Shown piece by piece: positions 10,701 through 19,772 of a DNA stretch of 64,000 nt. Source of the stretch: Terriglobales bacterium (GTDB lineage: Bacteria > Acidobacteriota > Terriglobia > Terriglobales > Acidobacteriaceae); the NCBI GenBank assembly GCA_035561515.1, contig DATMXP010000023.1, forward strand, positions 124,001 to 188,000, in the 5' to 3' direction. Below the pieces are notes generated by a model. It was not told where the DNA came from and made no database searches. It saw only the letters and a list, made by a program, of their open reading frames with translations. How positions within the stretch are numbered: the first letter of the stretch is position 1; each line of letters begins with the position of its first letter. The translations under genes were made by a program, and so were the position numbers.

Positions 10701-11191
10701 GCCCAATTCCGTCCATTAAGCGCAAGGTCGCGAACCTGGGTTCCGGAGATGAGGGTCTCGACGTTCGCGGTCTCGGTGTTGAGCGTCTGATATATCTCTC
10801 CGCTAACGGTGACGGATTCGCTCTTCGAGCCGACAGTGAGCGAGACCTCGCGATTGAAGATGCTGCCTACATCGAGCTTGATGTTTGTCTGTTCATACGG
10901 CGCGAAGCCGGGAGCGTTAACCTTGAGAGAGTAGATTCCGACCTGGAGGTTAGGGACGTTGAACCGTCCCTCTGCGTTGGTTTCGGCGGTTCTGGTTACG
11001 GCTAGTTCTGAGCTTTCCACCACGACGGCGGCTTTGGGGACTACGGCCCCGTTCGGGTCGGTAACACGACCAGTGATGGTGGCAGTTGCCTGGCCGTACA
11101 GCCCTGAACTCATCGTGAAAACGAGAGCAGCCAATAACAAAACGGTTCCTACTAACTGAGACTTCTTCCTTGAGAAACTCTGTAGCATCAT
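7706..11191 (-). CDS. TonB-dependent receptor, Oar-like with carboxypeptidase regulatory domain
   Basis: 1161-aa outer-membrane protein. Order: signal peptide (about 1-33, ending SGLYGQ), a carboxypeptidase-D regulatory-like beta domain (ATITGRVTDPNGAVVPKAAV, about 36-115), a plug domain (ISGTQVRDLALNGRNW; GPAINVVTKRGTTKFHG), then a long beta-barrel ending in aromatic F (FALKLSF), as needed for BAM insertion. This architecture is characteristic of acidobacterial receptors that import oligosaccharides or bind surface substrates. It follows the SDR gene by 37 bases with a good AAAGGAG site, so it belongs to the LacI-controlled operon. The ligand is unknown; a polyuronate fragment is inferred from the neighbours. 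Confidence 0.92.
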   Translation of the reverse strand: MMLQSFSRKKSQLVGTVLLLAALVFTMSSGLYGQATATITGRVTDPNGAVVPKAAVVVESSELAVTRTAETNAEGRFNVPNLQVGIYSLKVNAPGFAPYEQTNIKLDVGSIFNREVSLTVGSKSESVTVSGEIYQTLNTETANVETLISGTQVRDLALNGRNWAQLINLAPGTAALTQDSQQGTNVRIDDTAINGTRRRFAPTIDGVSNVDHGSVGTQVNNISIDAIAEFKLVSTPYSAEFGGQAGPAINVVTKRGTTKFHGTLFEFFRHDALNAYSWESKRVSGTPEKAHLRFNNFGGFVGGPVYKNKLFFFAGVEWKIPKTGRSLNEQVPTLAMRQGNFSAFLPTNSGPITSCTQTLSAADKGKFILCDKSASTTGTPFPNNIIPANKISPNGLAILNLFPQPNSGTATYIASPVTDRTVRQDLARLDWTVSDKISLFGRWTRDNFDSDNPLGSSFDNQNLPIAPDKHQRIGNTAMGSYTHILSNTLLNELTFAWQRNDQTIEYQDLNQIDRTARGINFTEIFPENRLNKIPEVSIQGYSTISGNGLPYDIQAQSWEIRDNLTKSIGAHTMKFGMLYLRSFKQENTRVRDGGTITFSSGSDSSFRPQDSGNAVANLLLGAYQRYQEYSNTTNVPSHYNQWEFYINDQWRVNPRLSLTLGLRYQYIPWPVAEDARIIGFDPSRFDANKAPLGTNISSGTINLIADPTGTHTRAEGYYDPYNGIVLPGCDNNFGDPNLTRLLDCRPSGLATSGNRGIAPRFGFAIDPFGNGKTSIRGGAGIYYDRTLLNPIRDAGANPPFTYQPNITNGRQYTTPSSVVPTFNNPLDTVGAGGTGKPLIQTLNVFAGEMKPGAIYAYSFGIQRELPWSSMFEISYVGNQGRFLTHRRDINYVLAEKALQLKADGTYLNPNTDTVRQYLGYQAIQQQENNGVSNYNGLQTNYVKRTTRGLSLSVAYTWSKTLNNFDTETSNLRAPFDPSYDRSYADFDRRHVIAMSYVYELPFMKNQRGVSGKFLGGWQLSGTTTIQSGRHFSLSGGTRASTAPSIGFGGNTDQIANWRDLPALSSENLWINPAAFTGRRGFIAAIPRNVIEMPMSQFWNMSLMKWTNVTERVKFQFRAEAFNIFNRPNFRTVQTNFSSSNFGQLTETEDPRVLQFALKLSF

Positions 11192-11228
11192 TGCCTCACT
11201 CCTTTGTGTCCACTGCTATCCGAAACAA

Positions 11229-11996
11229 CTAGGAGAAAAACAGGCCCCCGTTTACGTCGATGTTCGTCCCATTGAGGAAAGAGGATTCCGGGGAGACGAG
11301 ATACGCGACCAGATTGGCAACCTCGCAGGGATCCCCTTCACGTCCAAGCGGAGTTGCAGCGGCAACTTTTACGCGCACTTCCGGCTTGGTGAATGTGTTG
11401 TGGAAAGTGGTGTTGATCATGCCTGGACAGACGGCGTTGACGCGGATCTTGCGCATGCCGAGTTCCTTGGCGAGGCCGCGGGTGAAGGTCATAATTCCGC
11501 CCTTCGCCGTGGCATACGCGAGTGATCCCGGGCCGCCGCCGTCGCGTCCCGCCTGCGAAGCGAAGTTGACGATGGCAGCGCCGTCGGGCATGAACGGAAG
11601 GACTGCCTTTGTCATCAGGAAAGTACTCTTGAGATTCAGATCGATGACGAAATCCCAGAAAGCCTCATCCATCTCAGCGACGCCTTTGCGGGCGACCAAT
11701 CCGCCGGCGACGTTGACGAGAATGTCGATGGCAGGCCCAACGGATTCTCGCGCCTTAATGACAAACGCCTCGATGTCCGCAGGCTTCATAACGTCGCACG
11801 GGACGGCGAAAGCGGTTCCACCGTTCGCCTGTATCTGCTGGACGGTTTCTTCCGCGAACTTCGGGTCCTCAAAGGGTGGGTAGGAAAAGACGACCTTGGC
11901 TCCGCATTGAGCGAGGCGAACGCTGGTGCAACGTCCGATGTCTCGCGCGCCGCCGTTTACCAATGCAACTTTTCCTCGCAGGTCCATGTTGTTCAT
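11229..11996 (-). CDS. SDR-family oxidoreductase, possible uronate (DEH) reductase
   Basis: Classical short-chain dehydrogenase of 255 aa. The nucleotide motif GGARDIG near residues 15-21, the NVAGG variant of the usual NNAG motif, the catalytic Ser (NFASQ), and the YxxxK pair (AYATAKGG) are all present. The C-terminus (LNGTNIDVNGGLFFS) is typical. It starts at ATG with TAGGAG 6 nt upstream and lies 8 bases behind the transporter gene. In alginate/pectin catabolism SDRs reduce 4-deoxy-5-keto-uronates to 2-keto-3-deoxygluconate. The company of an ExuT-like transporter and a lyase makes that role plausible, but substrate is inferred only. KduD-type function is an alternative; a clearer KduD is at 34211. 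Confidence 0.85.
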   Translation of the reverse strand: MNNMDLRGKVALVNGGARDIGRCTSVRLAQCGAKVVFSYPPFEDPKFAEETVQQIQANGGTAFAVPCDVMKPADIEAFVIKARESVGPAIDILVNVAGGLVARKGVAEMDEAFWDFVIDLNLKSTFLMTKAVLPFMPDGAAIVNFASQAGRDGGGPGSLAYATAKGGIMTFTRGLAKELGMRKIRVNAVCPGMINTTFHNTFTKPEVRVKVAAATPLGREGDPCEVANLVAYLVSPESSFLNGTNIDVNGGLFFS

Positions 11997-12004
11997 TTCG
12001 GCTC

Positions 12005-13324
12005 CTATGAATTGCGGCCCGGCTTGAGGTTGACGCGGTCGATCTTTCCGGACAGCGAGAAGAGCAGCACTGTCCCGATCGGTGCGAGCACGCCAGCGGT
12101 AATCAAGATGGGGCTATATGAAAAGCGTTGAACCACCCATCCGGTGGCAAAGGTGAAGATCATGCTTCCGATCGCAGCACCGGTGCCGCCGAGTCCGGCG
12201 ACTGATGCTACGGTGCGATCGGAAAAGAAATCGCTGGGAAGCGTTTGTACGTTGCTAATCCAGGTCTGGAAGGCGAAAAGCTCCATGCTGATAAAAGCGA
12301 GAGCAAGGAAGGGGCTCTCCACCTGGGTCACGAATATGCCGACGGGCATTACGCAGGCCGCAACGCCGATGAGGGTTTTACGGGCTCGATTTACGGACCA
12401 TCCGCTCCTGATGAGACGTCCGGCCAGATAGCCACCAGTCAGGCTTCCCAGTCCGGCAAAGAGGTATGGCACCCAGGCGGAGGCGCCAATGGCTTTCATA
12501 TTGAAGCCGCGGGCGTCGGCAAGATATTTGGGAAGCCAGATAACGAAGAGCCACCACACGGGATCCACACAGAGGCGCGCAAGGACAATGGCCCATACCT
12601 GCTTGTAACGGAAGAGTTCGAGCCACTTCGGTGAAGCGGTAGATGAAGCCGTGCTGCCGGCTACCTTCTGCCCTTCCAGAATGTAATTGAGTTCCTCGCG
12701 ACTGATGGAGGAGTGTTCCGACGGACGCCGGTAAAGGAACCACCATGCTATGAGCCACAAGAAGCCGAGGGCACCGGTGATGACAAAAGTAGCCTTCCAG
12801 CCATAGAGAATATTGAGCCAGATCACCAGCGGAGGCGCAATGACGGCTCCGAAAGATGCGCCGCTGTTGAAGATGGCCATTGCAAGGGCGCGCTCGCGAA
12901 TCGGAAACCATTCGGCACTGGCCTTAGCGGCGCCGGGCCAGTTTCCAGCTTCACCTAGGCCCAGGGTGGCCTGGCAAGCGATGAAGCTGCGGACCCCGCT
13001 GGCAAGAGAATGAGCCATGGCAGCGATAGACCAGATAACGATCGACACGCTAAAACCTTTGCGCGTGCCGATACGGTCGTAGAGACGGCCTGAGAGCGTC
13101 TGGCTAACAGCGTAAGCAAGCAGCAACGCAACGCCGATGTATCCGTACTGCTGGTTGGAGATGTTCAGCTCTCGGGTTATTTGCGGCGCGAGCAGCGCGA
13201 GACACTGGCGGTCTACATAGTTGATCGCAGTGGCAGCGAAAACCATGCCGATCATCCACCAGCGCAAGCCGGAGATGGTGCGAGGACGACGAGCTTCTTT
13301 TGTCGCGATTGGCGCCGGAGTCAT
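12005..13324 (-). CDS. MFS transporter, ACS family (hexuronate transporter ExuT-like)
   Basis: 439-aa, 12-helix major facilitator. ACS-family signatures are clear: NYVDRQ in helix 1, GRLYDRIGTRKG in the 2-3 loop, and GEAGNWPGAAKASAEWFPIRER after helix 4, the motif of hexuronate/galactarate:H+ symporters. The start at 13324 is chosen because its ATG overlaps the TGA of the upstream LacI gene (ATGA), with AAAGGCAGG just before. An in-frame upstream start at 13384 would bury the gene inside the regulator. Probably imports monomeric uronates released by the lyase. Confidence 0.88.
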   Translation of the reverse strand: MTPAPIATKEARRPRTISGLRWWMIGMVFAATAINYVDRQCLALLAPQITRELNISNQQYGYIGVALLLAYAVSQTLSGRLYDRIGTRKGFSVSIVIWSIAAMAHSLASGVRSFIACQATLGLGEAGNWPGAAKASAEWFPIRERALAMAIFNSGASFGAVIAPPLVIWLNILYGWKATFVITGALGFLWLIAWWFLYRRPSEHSSISREELNYILEGQKVAGSTASSTASPKWLELFRYKQVWAIVLARLCVDPVWWLFVIWLPKYLADARGFNMKAIGASAWVPYLFAGLGSLTGGYLAGRLIRSGWSVNRARKTLIGVAACVMPVGIFVTQVESPFLALAFISMELFAFQTWISNVQTLPSDFFSDRTVASVAGLGGTGAAIGSMIFTFATGWVVQRFSYSPILITAGVLAPIGTVLLFSLSGKIDRVNLKPGRNS

Positions 13325-14403
13325 GATTGGCCTGCCTTTCGGGAGAGGCGAGATCCGCTCGAAGCACGCACAATAAGGTGGCACTCGAGGCAGACTTCCC
13401 TGCCGGGCCCTTTGAATCGGCCCTCAATGCGGTCTAGCAAAAACTGGGCGGCGTGACGGCCCTGTTCGGTGATGGGCTGAGCGACAGTGGTCAACGGGGG
13501 TGTAGTGAACTCAGAAAGCGGCGTGTTATCGAAACTGGCAACGGCGAGATCGCGCGGAACGTGAAGACCAAGTTCCTGTGCGGCACGCAGGGCTCCGATC
13601 GCGGTGTAGTCATTGCGGGCAAAAATCGCGGTAGGACGCTGCTTGAGTTTGCCCAACTGCGTCATGGCAGCGTATCCGTCCTGCTCGGTCGCGTAAGCGG
13701 GGCTGACGGCAGGTCCGACGACATACTCGGATCGGACTGGGATACCATGGGCGGCCAGTGCGTCGGCATAGCCCTGATAGCGGCGAAGATTCGAAGCGTG
13801 GTCGGGAGAAACACCGACAAAGCCGATGCGCTTGTGTCCCTTGTCGATCAGGTGCGTGACGGCCTCGTATGCGCCTTTCCAGTGGTTTGCCGTAACCATG
13901 TCCACGGTCGCATTCGCGATCGGGCGGCCGACGGTCACGACAGGAACGCCCTGGCGAATGATCGCGGCGATCGTCTCGTTACCGAGTTCAGTGCCACGAG
14001 TGGCAACGAGAATTCCGTCCACGCGATGATCCACGAACGCCCGTAAGGCAGCTTTCTCCTGCTCGACGCTACGATTTGCAGTGGCGAGAAAGGCGGAGTA
14101 TCCAGCCTGATTGAGGACATCCTGCAATCCGGCGACGAGTTCCGCGGAAAACGGGTTGGCGATGTCGGGGAGCATAATGCCGACCGCATGAAGCCGAGAG
14201 ACCTTGAGGCTGCGGGCGAGCATATTGGGGCGATAGTTCAGCTCCTGCGCTGCTTTCATCACGCGTTGCCGAACCGAATCGCTGACGTAACCGGTCCCGT
14301 TGATCGCGCGGGACGCCGTCATTGCGACGACGCCTGCGGCACGAGCGACATCGGCGAGGGTAGCAACCTTGCGTTTTTTGGCAGACTGCGTGGGATTTGC
14401 CAT
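13321..14403 (-). CDS. LacI-family transcriptional regulator
   Basis: DNA-binding repressor: HTH at about residues 10-30 (ATLADVARAAGVVAMTASRAING), hinge helix (NMLARSLKVSR), then a periplasmic-binding-protein-like effector domain. The ATG at 14403 is preferred. An alternative ATG at 14421 adds six residues, but an operator-like palindrome lies only 5 bases upstream of it, leaving no room for a ribosome binding site. It heads the transporter-SDR-receptor-lyase operon with a 4-base overlap to the transporter, so it most likely autoregulates and responds to a uronate-type sugar. Confidence 0.9.
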   Translation of the reverse strand: MANPTQSAKKRKVATLADVARAAGVVAMTASRAINGTGYVSDSVRQRVMKAAQELNYRPNMLARSLKVSRLHAVGIMLPDIANPFSAELVAGLQDVLNQAGYSAFLATANRSVEQEKAALRAFVDHRVDGILVATRGTELGNETIAAIIRQGVPVVTVGRPIANATVDMVTANHWKGAYEAVTHLIDKGHKRIGFVGVSPDHASNLRRYQGYADALAAHGIPVRSEYVVGPAVSPAYATEQDGYAAMTQLGKLKQRPTAIFARNDYTAIGALRAAQELGLHVPRDLAVASFDNTPLSEFTTPPLTTVAQPITEQGRHAAQFLLDRIEGRFKGPGREVCLECHLIVRASSGSRLSRKAGQS

Positions 14404-14426
14404 TTGGGAACCGCTCAGCATGTTAT

Positions 14427-14444
14427 CGTTAACATATGTTAACG
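14427..14444. promoter_or_regulatory. 18-bp perfect palindrome, likely LacI operator
   Basis: CGTTAACATATGTTAACG is a perfect inverted repeat just upstream of the LacI gene, in the divergent region with the nitrate operon. LacI-family sites are palindromes of this size and often carry GTTAAC/AACG half-sites. The immediately adjacent gene being a LacI regulator makes it the obvious ligand; regulation of the divergent narK-like gene 225 bases away is less likely. Confidence 0.65.
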
Positions 14445-14463
14445 TTCACACGTTGCCTTACCT

Positions 14464-14487
14464 GAAATCTCGTTGTCAAGAGATTTC
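14464..14487. promoter_or_regulatory. inverted repeat upstream of nitrate operon
   Basis: GAAATCTC (14464-14471) and GAGATTTC (14480-14487) are exact inverted halves separated by 8 bases, about 180 bases before the NarK-like start. It could be a binding site for a dimeric regulator or a small hairpin; no named regulator is recognised. Confidence 0.3.
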
Positions 14488-14669
14488 TTTCGTTTCAAGC
14501 GCACGATTCCTGAATCAGGACACTCGCGACGACCAGTTTGCTACCTCCCCGCTGGACAAAATCAACGTGTGACAAAAGTCGTCGTGCAGACACCACACCA
14601 CCTGTTGTCCTATCCTGTGTGCCAGCGAACAACCGGGCCACGTTGTTACCTAATCAAAGCGTTCAACTC

Positions 14670-15845
14670 ATGCAAAAACAATCATCTGCAACACTGCAGT
14701 TATCACTCGCAACCGGTGCATTTGCTTTGTGTTTCGCCGTTTTCGGGACCATGTCGGCGATGATGCCGATCCTGAGCAAGCAAATGCACTTGAGTTCCGT
14801 TCAGAAAAGCATGGCAGTGGCATTGCCCGTGTTGCTGGGGAGCCTGGGGCGCATACCGCTGGGCATGCTGACGGATCGTTACGGCGGGCGAATCGTTTTC
14901 AGCGCAGTGATGGCGCTGTCGATCATCCCAGCCTTCCTGATGGGAACCGTCTCGAACTACTCCGAACTCCTGCTGTATGGGTTCTTCATCGGAATCGCGC
15001 TGGCGAGTTTCTCCGTGGGTGTTGGTTTCGTGAGCGGATGGTATTCCCCCGAACGACAGGGGTTTGCACTGGGCGTATATGGCGCAGGTAATATCGGACA
15101 GTCGCTAGCAGCATTCGGATCACCGTTCATAGCTGCCGCGGCCGGCATCCGCTGGGGATTCTGGACGTTCGGAATCCTACTCACGATCTGGCTGTTGATC
15201 TTTGCGGCATCTGCGCGTAACGCACCACGTCGTGGCGCGGTAAAATCGTTTCACGATATATTTCGGCCGCTCGGTGACCCGCGAAGCTGGATTCTGAGTC
15301 TGTACTACTTCCTGACGTTCGGTGGTTTTGTAGCGATGGGTGTGTACCTGCCGATCTTTCTGACCGAAATGTTCAAGCTGACGCCACAAGACGCGGGGTT
15401 GAGGACAGCGGGGTTTGTGGTGCTGGCAACGGCGATGCGTCCGATCGGGGGCACGCTAGCGGATAAGGTTGGCGGACGGGCGATCCTGAAATGGGTTTTT
15501 CCATTCACAGCAGTGATGGCACTGTTGCTTGCTTGCCCGATGATGCTGACATTTACGATCGGTGCCCTTGGCATGGCCGCTGCGATCGGATTAGGGAATG
15601 GCGCTGTCTTCAAACTCGTTCCGGAATACTTCCCCAATGCAGTGGGAAGCGTAACCGGACTCGTAGGCGCGGCGGGTGGACTGGGCGGGTTCTTCCCTCC
15701 CCTGGTATTAGGACTGGTGAAGGAACAGACCGGTAATTTCACTTTCGGATTTGTACTGCTCGCTCTTTTCTCGCTCGTGTGTCTTGGCGTAGTTCTTCGG
15801 GCACCGCTGGTACGAATGACCTCGGCGATCGAACAAGGAGGATAA
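14670..15845 (+). CDS. narK: NarK/NasA-type nitrate/nitrite transporter (MFS)
   Basis: 391-aa MFS transporter. Features of the nitrate/nitrite porter family: [14 protein letters not shown] between helices 2 and 3, a Gly-rich helix ([19 protein letters not shown]) and a second Gly-rich signature late in the protein ([17 protein letters not shown]). ATG at 14670 gives a proper first helix; longer in-frame starts add a polar, non-conserved leader. No strong ribosome binding site is seen before it. It is the first gene of a six-gene operon, and its stop overlaps the next start (TAATG). Downstream Mo enzyme genes support nitrate uptake or nitrate/nitrite exchange. Confidence 0.85.
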   Translation: MQKQSSATLQLSLATGAFALCFAVFGTMSAMMPILSKQMHLSSVQKSMAVALPVLLGSLGRIPLGMLTDRYGGRIVFSAVMALSIIPAFLMGTVSNYSELLLYGFFIGIALASFSVGVGFVSGWYSPERQGFALGVYGAGNIGQSLAAFGSPFIAAAAGIRWGFWTFGILLTIWLLIFAASARNAPRRGAVKSFHDIFRPLGDPRSWILSLYYFLTFGGFVAMGVYLPIFLTEMFKLTPQDAGLRTAGFVVLATAMRPIGGTLADKVGGRAILKWVFPFTAVMALLLACPMMLTFTIGALGMAAAIGLGNGAVFKLVPEYFPNAVGSVTGLVGAAGGLGGFFPPLVLGLVKEQTGNFTFGFVLLALFSLVCLGVVLRAPLVRMTSAIEQGG

Positions 15846-16924
15846 TGCGCAAGCCTATCTCACTTCCGCGCGGATCAGACGCGCGTCACGCCATGATCTG
15901 GGGACTGTTAATCGCCGCAATCGTTATCGCCGGCATCTACGTTGGCAGCCGCGAGATGCGAGATTTCGATCCGGCGCTGGTTTCCTATGCTGGAGCCACG
16001 GTGTTTGCGGCGTTCGGGCTTGGATATCGCTACGCGATGTGGCTGAGAAGACCACCCACGCGGGTCTATTGGTTTCGGGGCTGGCAGATATTCCTCGATC
16101 CCAAACACCTCCTCAGGAACGTGGCGCACCTGGCACGGATTTTCTGGAATAATTTCGTACTGCAGCGGTTTATCGATCGCCGCTCGCACGTCAGGTGGAC
16201 GGCGCACTGGTTTCTTGCCTGGGGATGCATTCTGGCCGCAGCCGTCACGTTCCCACTTTCGTTCGGTTGGGTACGGTTCGAGACGCCGCGAGACAGCCAG
16301 GAAATCTACAACGCTTTCATGTTCGGGATACCAGTGGGCAGTTTCCGGCTAGGGACACTGACCGCAACCCTGGCGTTTAACATTCTCGACATATCGGCGA
16401 TCATGGTACTGGTGGGAGTCTTCTTTGCGCTTTGGAGGAGAGGGCGCGACCACGGAGCCATGACGGTGCAGCAGTTTTCGAATGACCTGTTGCCGTTGTT
16501 GCTGCTGTTTGCAATCTCCATCACGGGGCTATTTCTCACGGCCTCGACACACCTGATGAACGGCTTGCACTACGTGTTCCTTTCCCAGGTACACGCCATC
16601 ACGGTGATCCTGACCCTGCTGTACCTGCCGTTCGGGAAGTTCTTCCACATCTTCCAACGACCCGCGCAACTTGGCGTGGACTTCTACAAACGCGAAGGGG
16701 AGCTTGGTCCACAGGCACTGTGCATACGGTGTGGACAGCCGAACAGCTCGCGTCTTCACATCGATGACTTAAAAGAAGTACAGAGAGCACTGGCCATCAA
16801 ATTCGAGATGGCAGACGGCACACACTACCAAGATGTGTGCCCGACATGCCGGCGCAAGAACCTGGCGCTAACTCAAGACGGCCTCTGGAAGGCCACAGCA
16901 AGCCCCATGCAGGGGATGAGGTAG
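15845..16924 (+). CDS. NarI-like multi-helix membrane cytochrome subunit with C-terminal Cys4 motif
   Basis: 359-aa protein with about six hydrophobic helices. Helix-borne histidines ([35 protein letters not shown]) resemble haem b ligands of NarI/DsrM-type quinol-oxidising subunits. After the last helix comes a soluble tail with C293-x2-C296 and C332-x2-C335, suitable for a zinc ribbon or an Fe-S/rubredoxin-like site, which ordinary NarI lacks. The start is ATG at 15845, overlapping the preceding stop by one base, with a strong AAGGAGG. It probably anchors the Mo and Fe-S subunits to the membrane and exchanges electrons with the quinone pool. Haem content is inferred, not proven. Confidence 0.7.
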   Translation: MRKPISLPRGSDARHAMIWGLLIAAIVIAGIYVGSREMRDFDPALVSYAGATVFAAFGLGYRYAMWLRRPPTRVYWFRGWQIFLDPKHLLRNVAHLARIFWNNFVLQRFIDRRSHVRWTAHWFLAWGCILAAAVTFPLSFGWVRFETPRDSQEIYNAFMFGIPVGSFRLGTLTATLAFNILDISAIMVLVGVFFALWRRGRDHGAMTVQQFSNDLLPLLLLFAISITGLFLTASTHLMNGLHYVFLSQVHAITVILTLLYLPFGKFFHIFQRPAQLGVDFYKREGELGPQALCIRCGQPNSSRLHIDDLKEVQRALAIKFEMADGTHYQDVCPTCRRKNLALTQDGLWKATASPMQGMR

Positions 16925-16926
16925 AG

Positions 16927-19149
16927 ATGGCAAAACTTCCTGTCGACATACCCGAACTGGTGAAAGAGTTCGGGCCCCACGTTCATCGCGTGCCACCGGG
17001 AGGGTGGGCGCATACGGGACCAGACGACAAACTAGTGAAGACGCACTGCTGCTTCTGCGGACAACAGTGTGGGATCCAGTTGCGCGTACGAGACAACAAG
17101 GTTGTGGGATTTGAACCGTGGGAAGACTTCCCTTTCAACAAGGGGAAGCTCTGTCCGAAGGGCGTGAAGCGCTACATGCAGGATGAACATCCCGACCGGC
17201 TAAAGGCGCCGATGATGCGTGTTGCAGGTAAGGGCTTCCAACCGACGACATGGGATGAAGCGCTCGACAAGACTGTGGCCGAGATCCGGCGGATACAGCA
17301 AGCATATGGCAACGACTCCTTCGGGGTGTTGAGCGGTGCCTCTCTGACCAACGAAAAAGCCTACCTGATGGGCAAATTTGCGCGCGTGGCGCTGCGAACC
17401 GCGAACATCGACTACAACGGTCGGCTCTGCATGGTATCGGCAGGGGCGGCTTCCCGAAAGGTGTTCGGGATGGACCGGAGCGCCAATCCGTGGAGTGACA
17501 TCCCCAAGGCGAAGGTGATCCTGCTGGCCGGGTCGAACGTGGCGGAGTGCTCGCCGATCACGACGGACTACATCTGGCAGATGCGGGAGAACGGCGGAAA
17601 GCTGATTGTGCTCGATCCGCGGATGACTCCCATCGCGCGCAATGCGGATCTGTTCATCCCGGTGCGAAGTGGTGGCGACATTGGCGTGTTCAACGGAATG
17701 CTGCACGTGATGATCGAGCGTGGTTGGATCGACTACGACTTCATCGAGAAGCACACAACCGGATGGGAGCAAGTGGCCGAGACGGTGAAGAAGTACACGC
17801 CGGAATATGCGTCGAAGATTGCCGGTGTGCCTCCGGAAATGATTGTGAAGGCAGCGGAGATGTGGGGCCCGGCTCCAACGAGCTTTGTACTGCATGCGCG
17901 CGGAATTGAGCACCACTCGAAAGGCGTGGAGAACTGCGTGGCGGCGATCACCCTGGCGGTGGCGACCGGCCGGATCGGCCGCGAAGGTTGCGGCTACGCT
18001 ATGATCACGGGACAAGGCAACGGACAGGGCGGACGCGAACAGGGTCAGAAATGCGATCAATTGCCCGGCAACCGCAGCGTAGAGAATCACGAACATCGGA
18101 AATACATCGCCGGCGTTTGGGGCGTCCCCGAGGAGTCCATTCCGCGAAAGGGCCTGTCGGCAGTCAAGCTGATCGAGGCGATTCACGATGGCAAGATCAA
18201 GGGTCTGATTTCCATTTGCTTTAATCCCGCCGTTTCTCTTCCGGACGCGAATTACGTGCGTGAAGCGTTCGAGAAGCTGGAGTTTTACGCAAACATCGAT
18301 TTCTTTCTTTCCGAAACTGCCAGGTACGCCGATGTGGTGCTGGCCGGGTCGCTGATGGAGGAAGACGAGGGCACCACGACGAATGTGGAAGGCAAGGTGA
18401 TCCTGCACAGGAAGGCGGTCGATCCTCCCGGCGACGCACGCGTAGATTGGCAAATCATTTGCGACATTGCGACGCGGCTGGGATACGGCGACAAGTTCCC
18501 TTACAAGAATTCGCATGACATATTCGAGGAACTGCGAGTGGCTTCCAAGGGCGGCATTTCCGATTACTACGGAATGTCGTGGGAGATGATCAGCGAACAG
18601 AATGGAGTTTACTGGCCATGTCCGGAAGTGGGTCATCCGGGGACTCCGCGTCTGTACGAAGGCGGGAAGTTTGCACATCCGGACGGCAAAGCGCATTTCG
18701 TTCCGGTCGAGTGGCGACCGTCGGCAGAGATGCCGGATGAGGAGTACCCGATCATCCTCACGACAGGACGCGTGGTGTCGCACTTTCTTTCGGGAACACA
18801 GACCCGACGGATCGGCGGCTTGCTGGACCAGTATCCACAGCCAAGGTGCGAGATTCATCCGAGGCTGGCGGAGAAGCTTGGCATTGCCGATGGCGATTTC
18901 GTGAAGGTGGAAAGCCGTCGCGGGCACGTGGTGGTCCGCGCGCAGGTGGTGAAGACGATCCGGCCCGACACGGTTTTCATTCCTTACCATTGGCCACTTG
19001 GACGCTCAGCAAACAACATGACAGTACGGGCGATCGACCCCGAATCGAACATCCCTGAATACAAAATTTGCGCGGTGCGGGTGATCAAGACGGTAGAGCC
19101 GACGGATGAAATTGCGCGTCTGGAAGTCGAGGCGGGAGGCATCCGATGA
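16927..19149 (+). CDS. molybdopterin oxidoreductase, nitrate reductase-like (Nas/Nap clade)
   Basis: 740-aa Mo/W-bisPGD enzyme. The N-terminal [4Fe-4S] motif is C41-x2-C44-x3-C48-x27-C76. The Mo ligand is a Cys (C168 in [10 protein letters not shown]), as in NapA/NasA/NarB nitrate reductases; a Met rather than His after the Cys argues against formate dehydrogenase. The C-terminal molydop-binding domain is present ([19 protein letters not shown], about 615 onward). There is no Tat signal, so the enzyme is cytoplasmic. Start: ATG at 16927, two bases after the previous stop, not the out-of-operon ATG at 16837. It overlaps the Fe-S gene by ATGA. Nitrate as substrate is inferred from clade and the NarK-like neighbour. 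Confidence 0.85.
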   Translation: MAKLPVDIPELVKEFGPHVHRVPPGGWAHTGPDDKLVKTHCCFCGQQCGIQLRVRDNKVVGFEPWEDFPFNKGKLCPKGVKRYMQDEHPDRLKAPMMRVAGKGFQPTTWDEALDKTVAEIRRIQQAYGNDSFGVLSGASLTNEKAYLMGKFARVALRTANIDYNGRLCMVSAGAASRKVFGMDRSANPWSDIPKAKVILLAGSNVAECSPITTDYIWQMRENGGKLIVLDPRMTPIARNADLFIPVRSGGDIGVFNGMLHVMIERGWIDYDFIEKHTTGWEQVAETVKKYTPEYASKIAGVPPEMIVKAAEMWGPAPTSFVLHARGIEHHSKGVENCVAAITLAVATGRIGREGCGYAMITGQGNGQGGREQGQKCDQLPGNRSVENHEHRKYIAGVWGVPEESIPRKGLSAVKLIEAIHDGKIKGLISICFNPAVSLPDANYVREAFEKLEFYANIDFFLSETARYADVVLAGSLMEEDEGTTTNVEGKVILHRKAVDPPGDARVDWQIICDIATRLGYGDKFPYKNSHDIFEELRVASKGGISDYYGMSWEMISEQNGVYWPCPEVGHPGTPRLYEGGKFAHPDGKAHFVPVEWRPSAEMPDEEYPIILTTGRVVSHFLSGTQTRRIGGLLDQYPQPRCEIHPRLAEKLGIADGDFVKVESRRGHVVVRAQVVKTIRPDTVFIPYHWPLGRSANNMTVRAIDPESNIPEYKICAVRVIKTVEPTDEIARLEVEAGGIR

Positions 19150-19772
19150 GCGCGATGGCCTTCTTCATCGACTACTCGCGCTGCATCGGGTGCCAGGCGT
19201 GTGTGCAGGCATGCGCAGAGTGCGACACGCACCGCGGCACGAGCATGATTCACCTGGAGACGATTGAACGTCGCGACAGCGTACAGACCGCACCGCAGGT
19301 CTGTATGCATTGCGAAGACCCGATCTGTGCCCGCGTGTGCCCTGCCGATGCGATCAAGAAGACACCGGACGGAGTGGTACAGAGTTCACTGAAGCCTCGG
19401 TGTATTGGCTGCTCGAATTGCGTAGTGTCATGTCCGTTTGGGGTTCCGAAATATAGCGCGGAAATAGACCAGATGATGAAGTGCGACATGTGCTACGACC
19501 GCACCAGCATCGGCAAGAAACCGATGTGTGCCACGGTGTGTCCGTCGGGCGCGTTGACTTTTACAACCATGGAAGACATTCAAAGAACACGGCGCGGCAT
19601 TCCGGTGAACTCATGGCGTTTTGGCGAAGAAGATGTCAAAACTAAGGTGTACGTGATGGTGCCGCGCGAAGTGGAACGGGTGAACGTGGAACTGGTGCAG
19701 ATCACGCCCACTCCCGCGTCCCTGCCTGAGGATCCATACGACATCGCTTTAATGCTGGAGGAAGTCCGATGA
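19146..19772 (+). CDS. four-cluster [4Fe-4S] ferredoxin subunit (DmsB/NrfC-like)
   Basis: 208-aa electron-transfer subunit with sixteen Cys in four groups: C13-x2-C16-x2-C19-x3-C23; [24 protein letters not shown]; and [20 protein letters not shown] with the long x11 spacer typical of DmsB/NrfC/PhsB-type proteins. No signal peptide, so it pairs with the cytoplasmic Mo subunit. Start overlaps the Mo gene stop (ATGA) and its own stop overlaps the Rieske start in the same way, indicating translational coupling and a stoichiometric complex. It would carry electrons between the membrane subunit and the N-terminal cluster of the Mo protein. Confidence 0.9.
   Translation: MSAMAFFIDYSRCIGCQACVQACAECDTHRGTSMIHLETIERRDSVQTAPQVCMHCEDPICARVCPADAIKKTPDGVVQSSLKPRCIGCSNCVVSCPFGVPKYSAEIDQMMKCDMCYDRTSIGKKPMCATVCPSGALTFTTMEDIQRTRRGIPVNSWRFGEEDVKTKVYVMVPREVERVNVELVQITPTPASLPEDPYDIALMLEEVR

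Noticed and set aside
17200..18990. 596-aa antisense open frame over the Mo enzyme
   Set aside because: His/Arg-rich shadow with no domain; the plus-strand gene has complete cofactor motifs.
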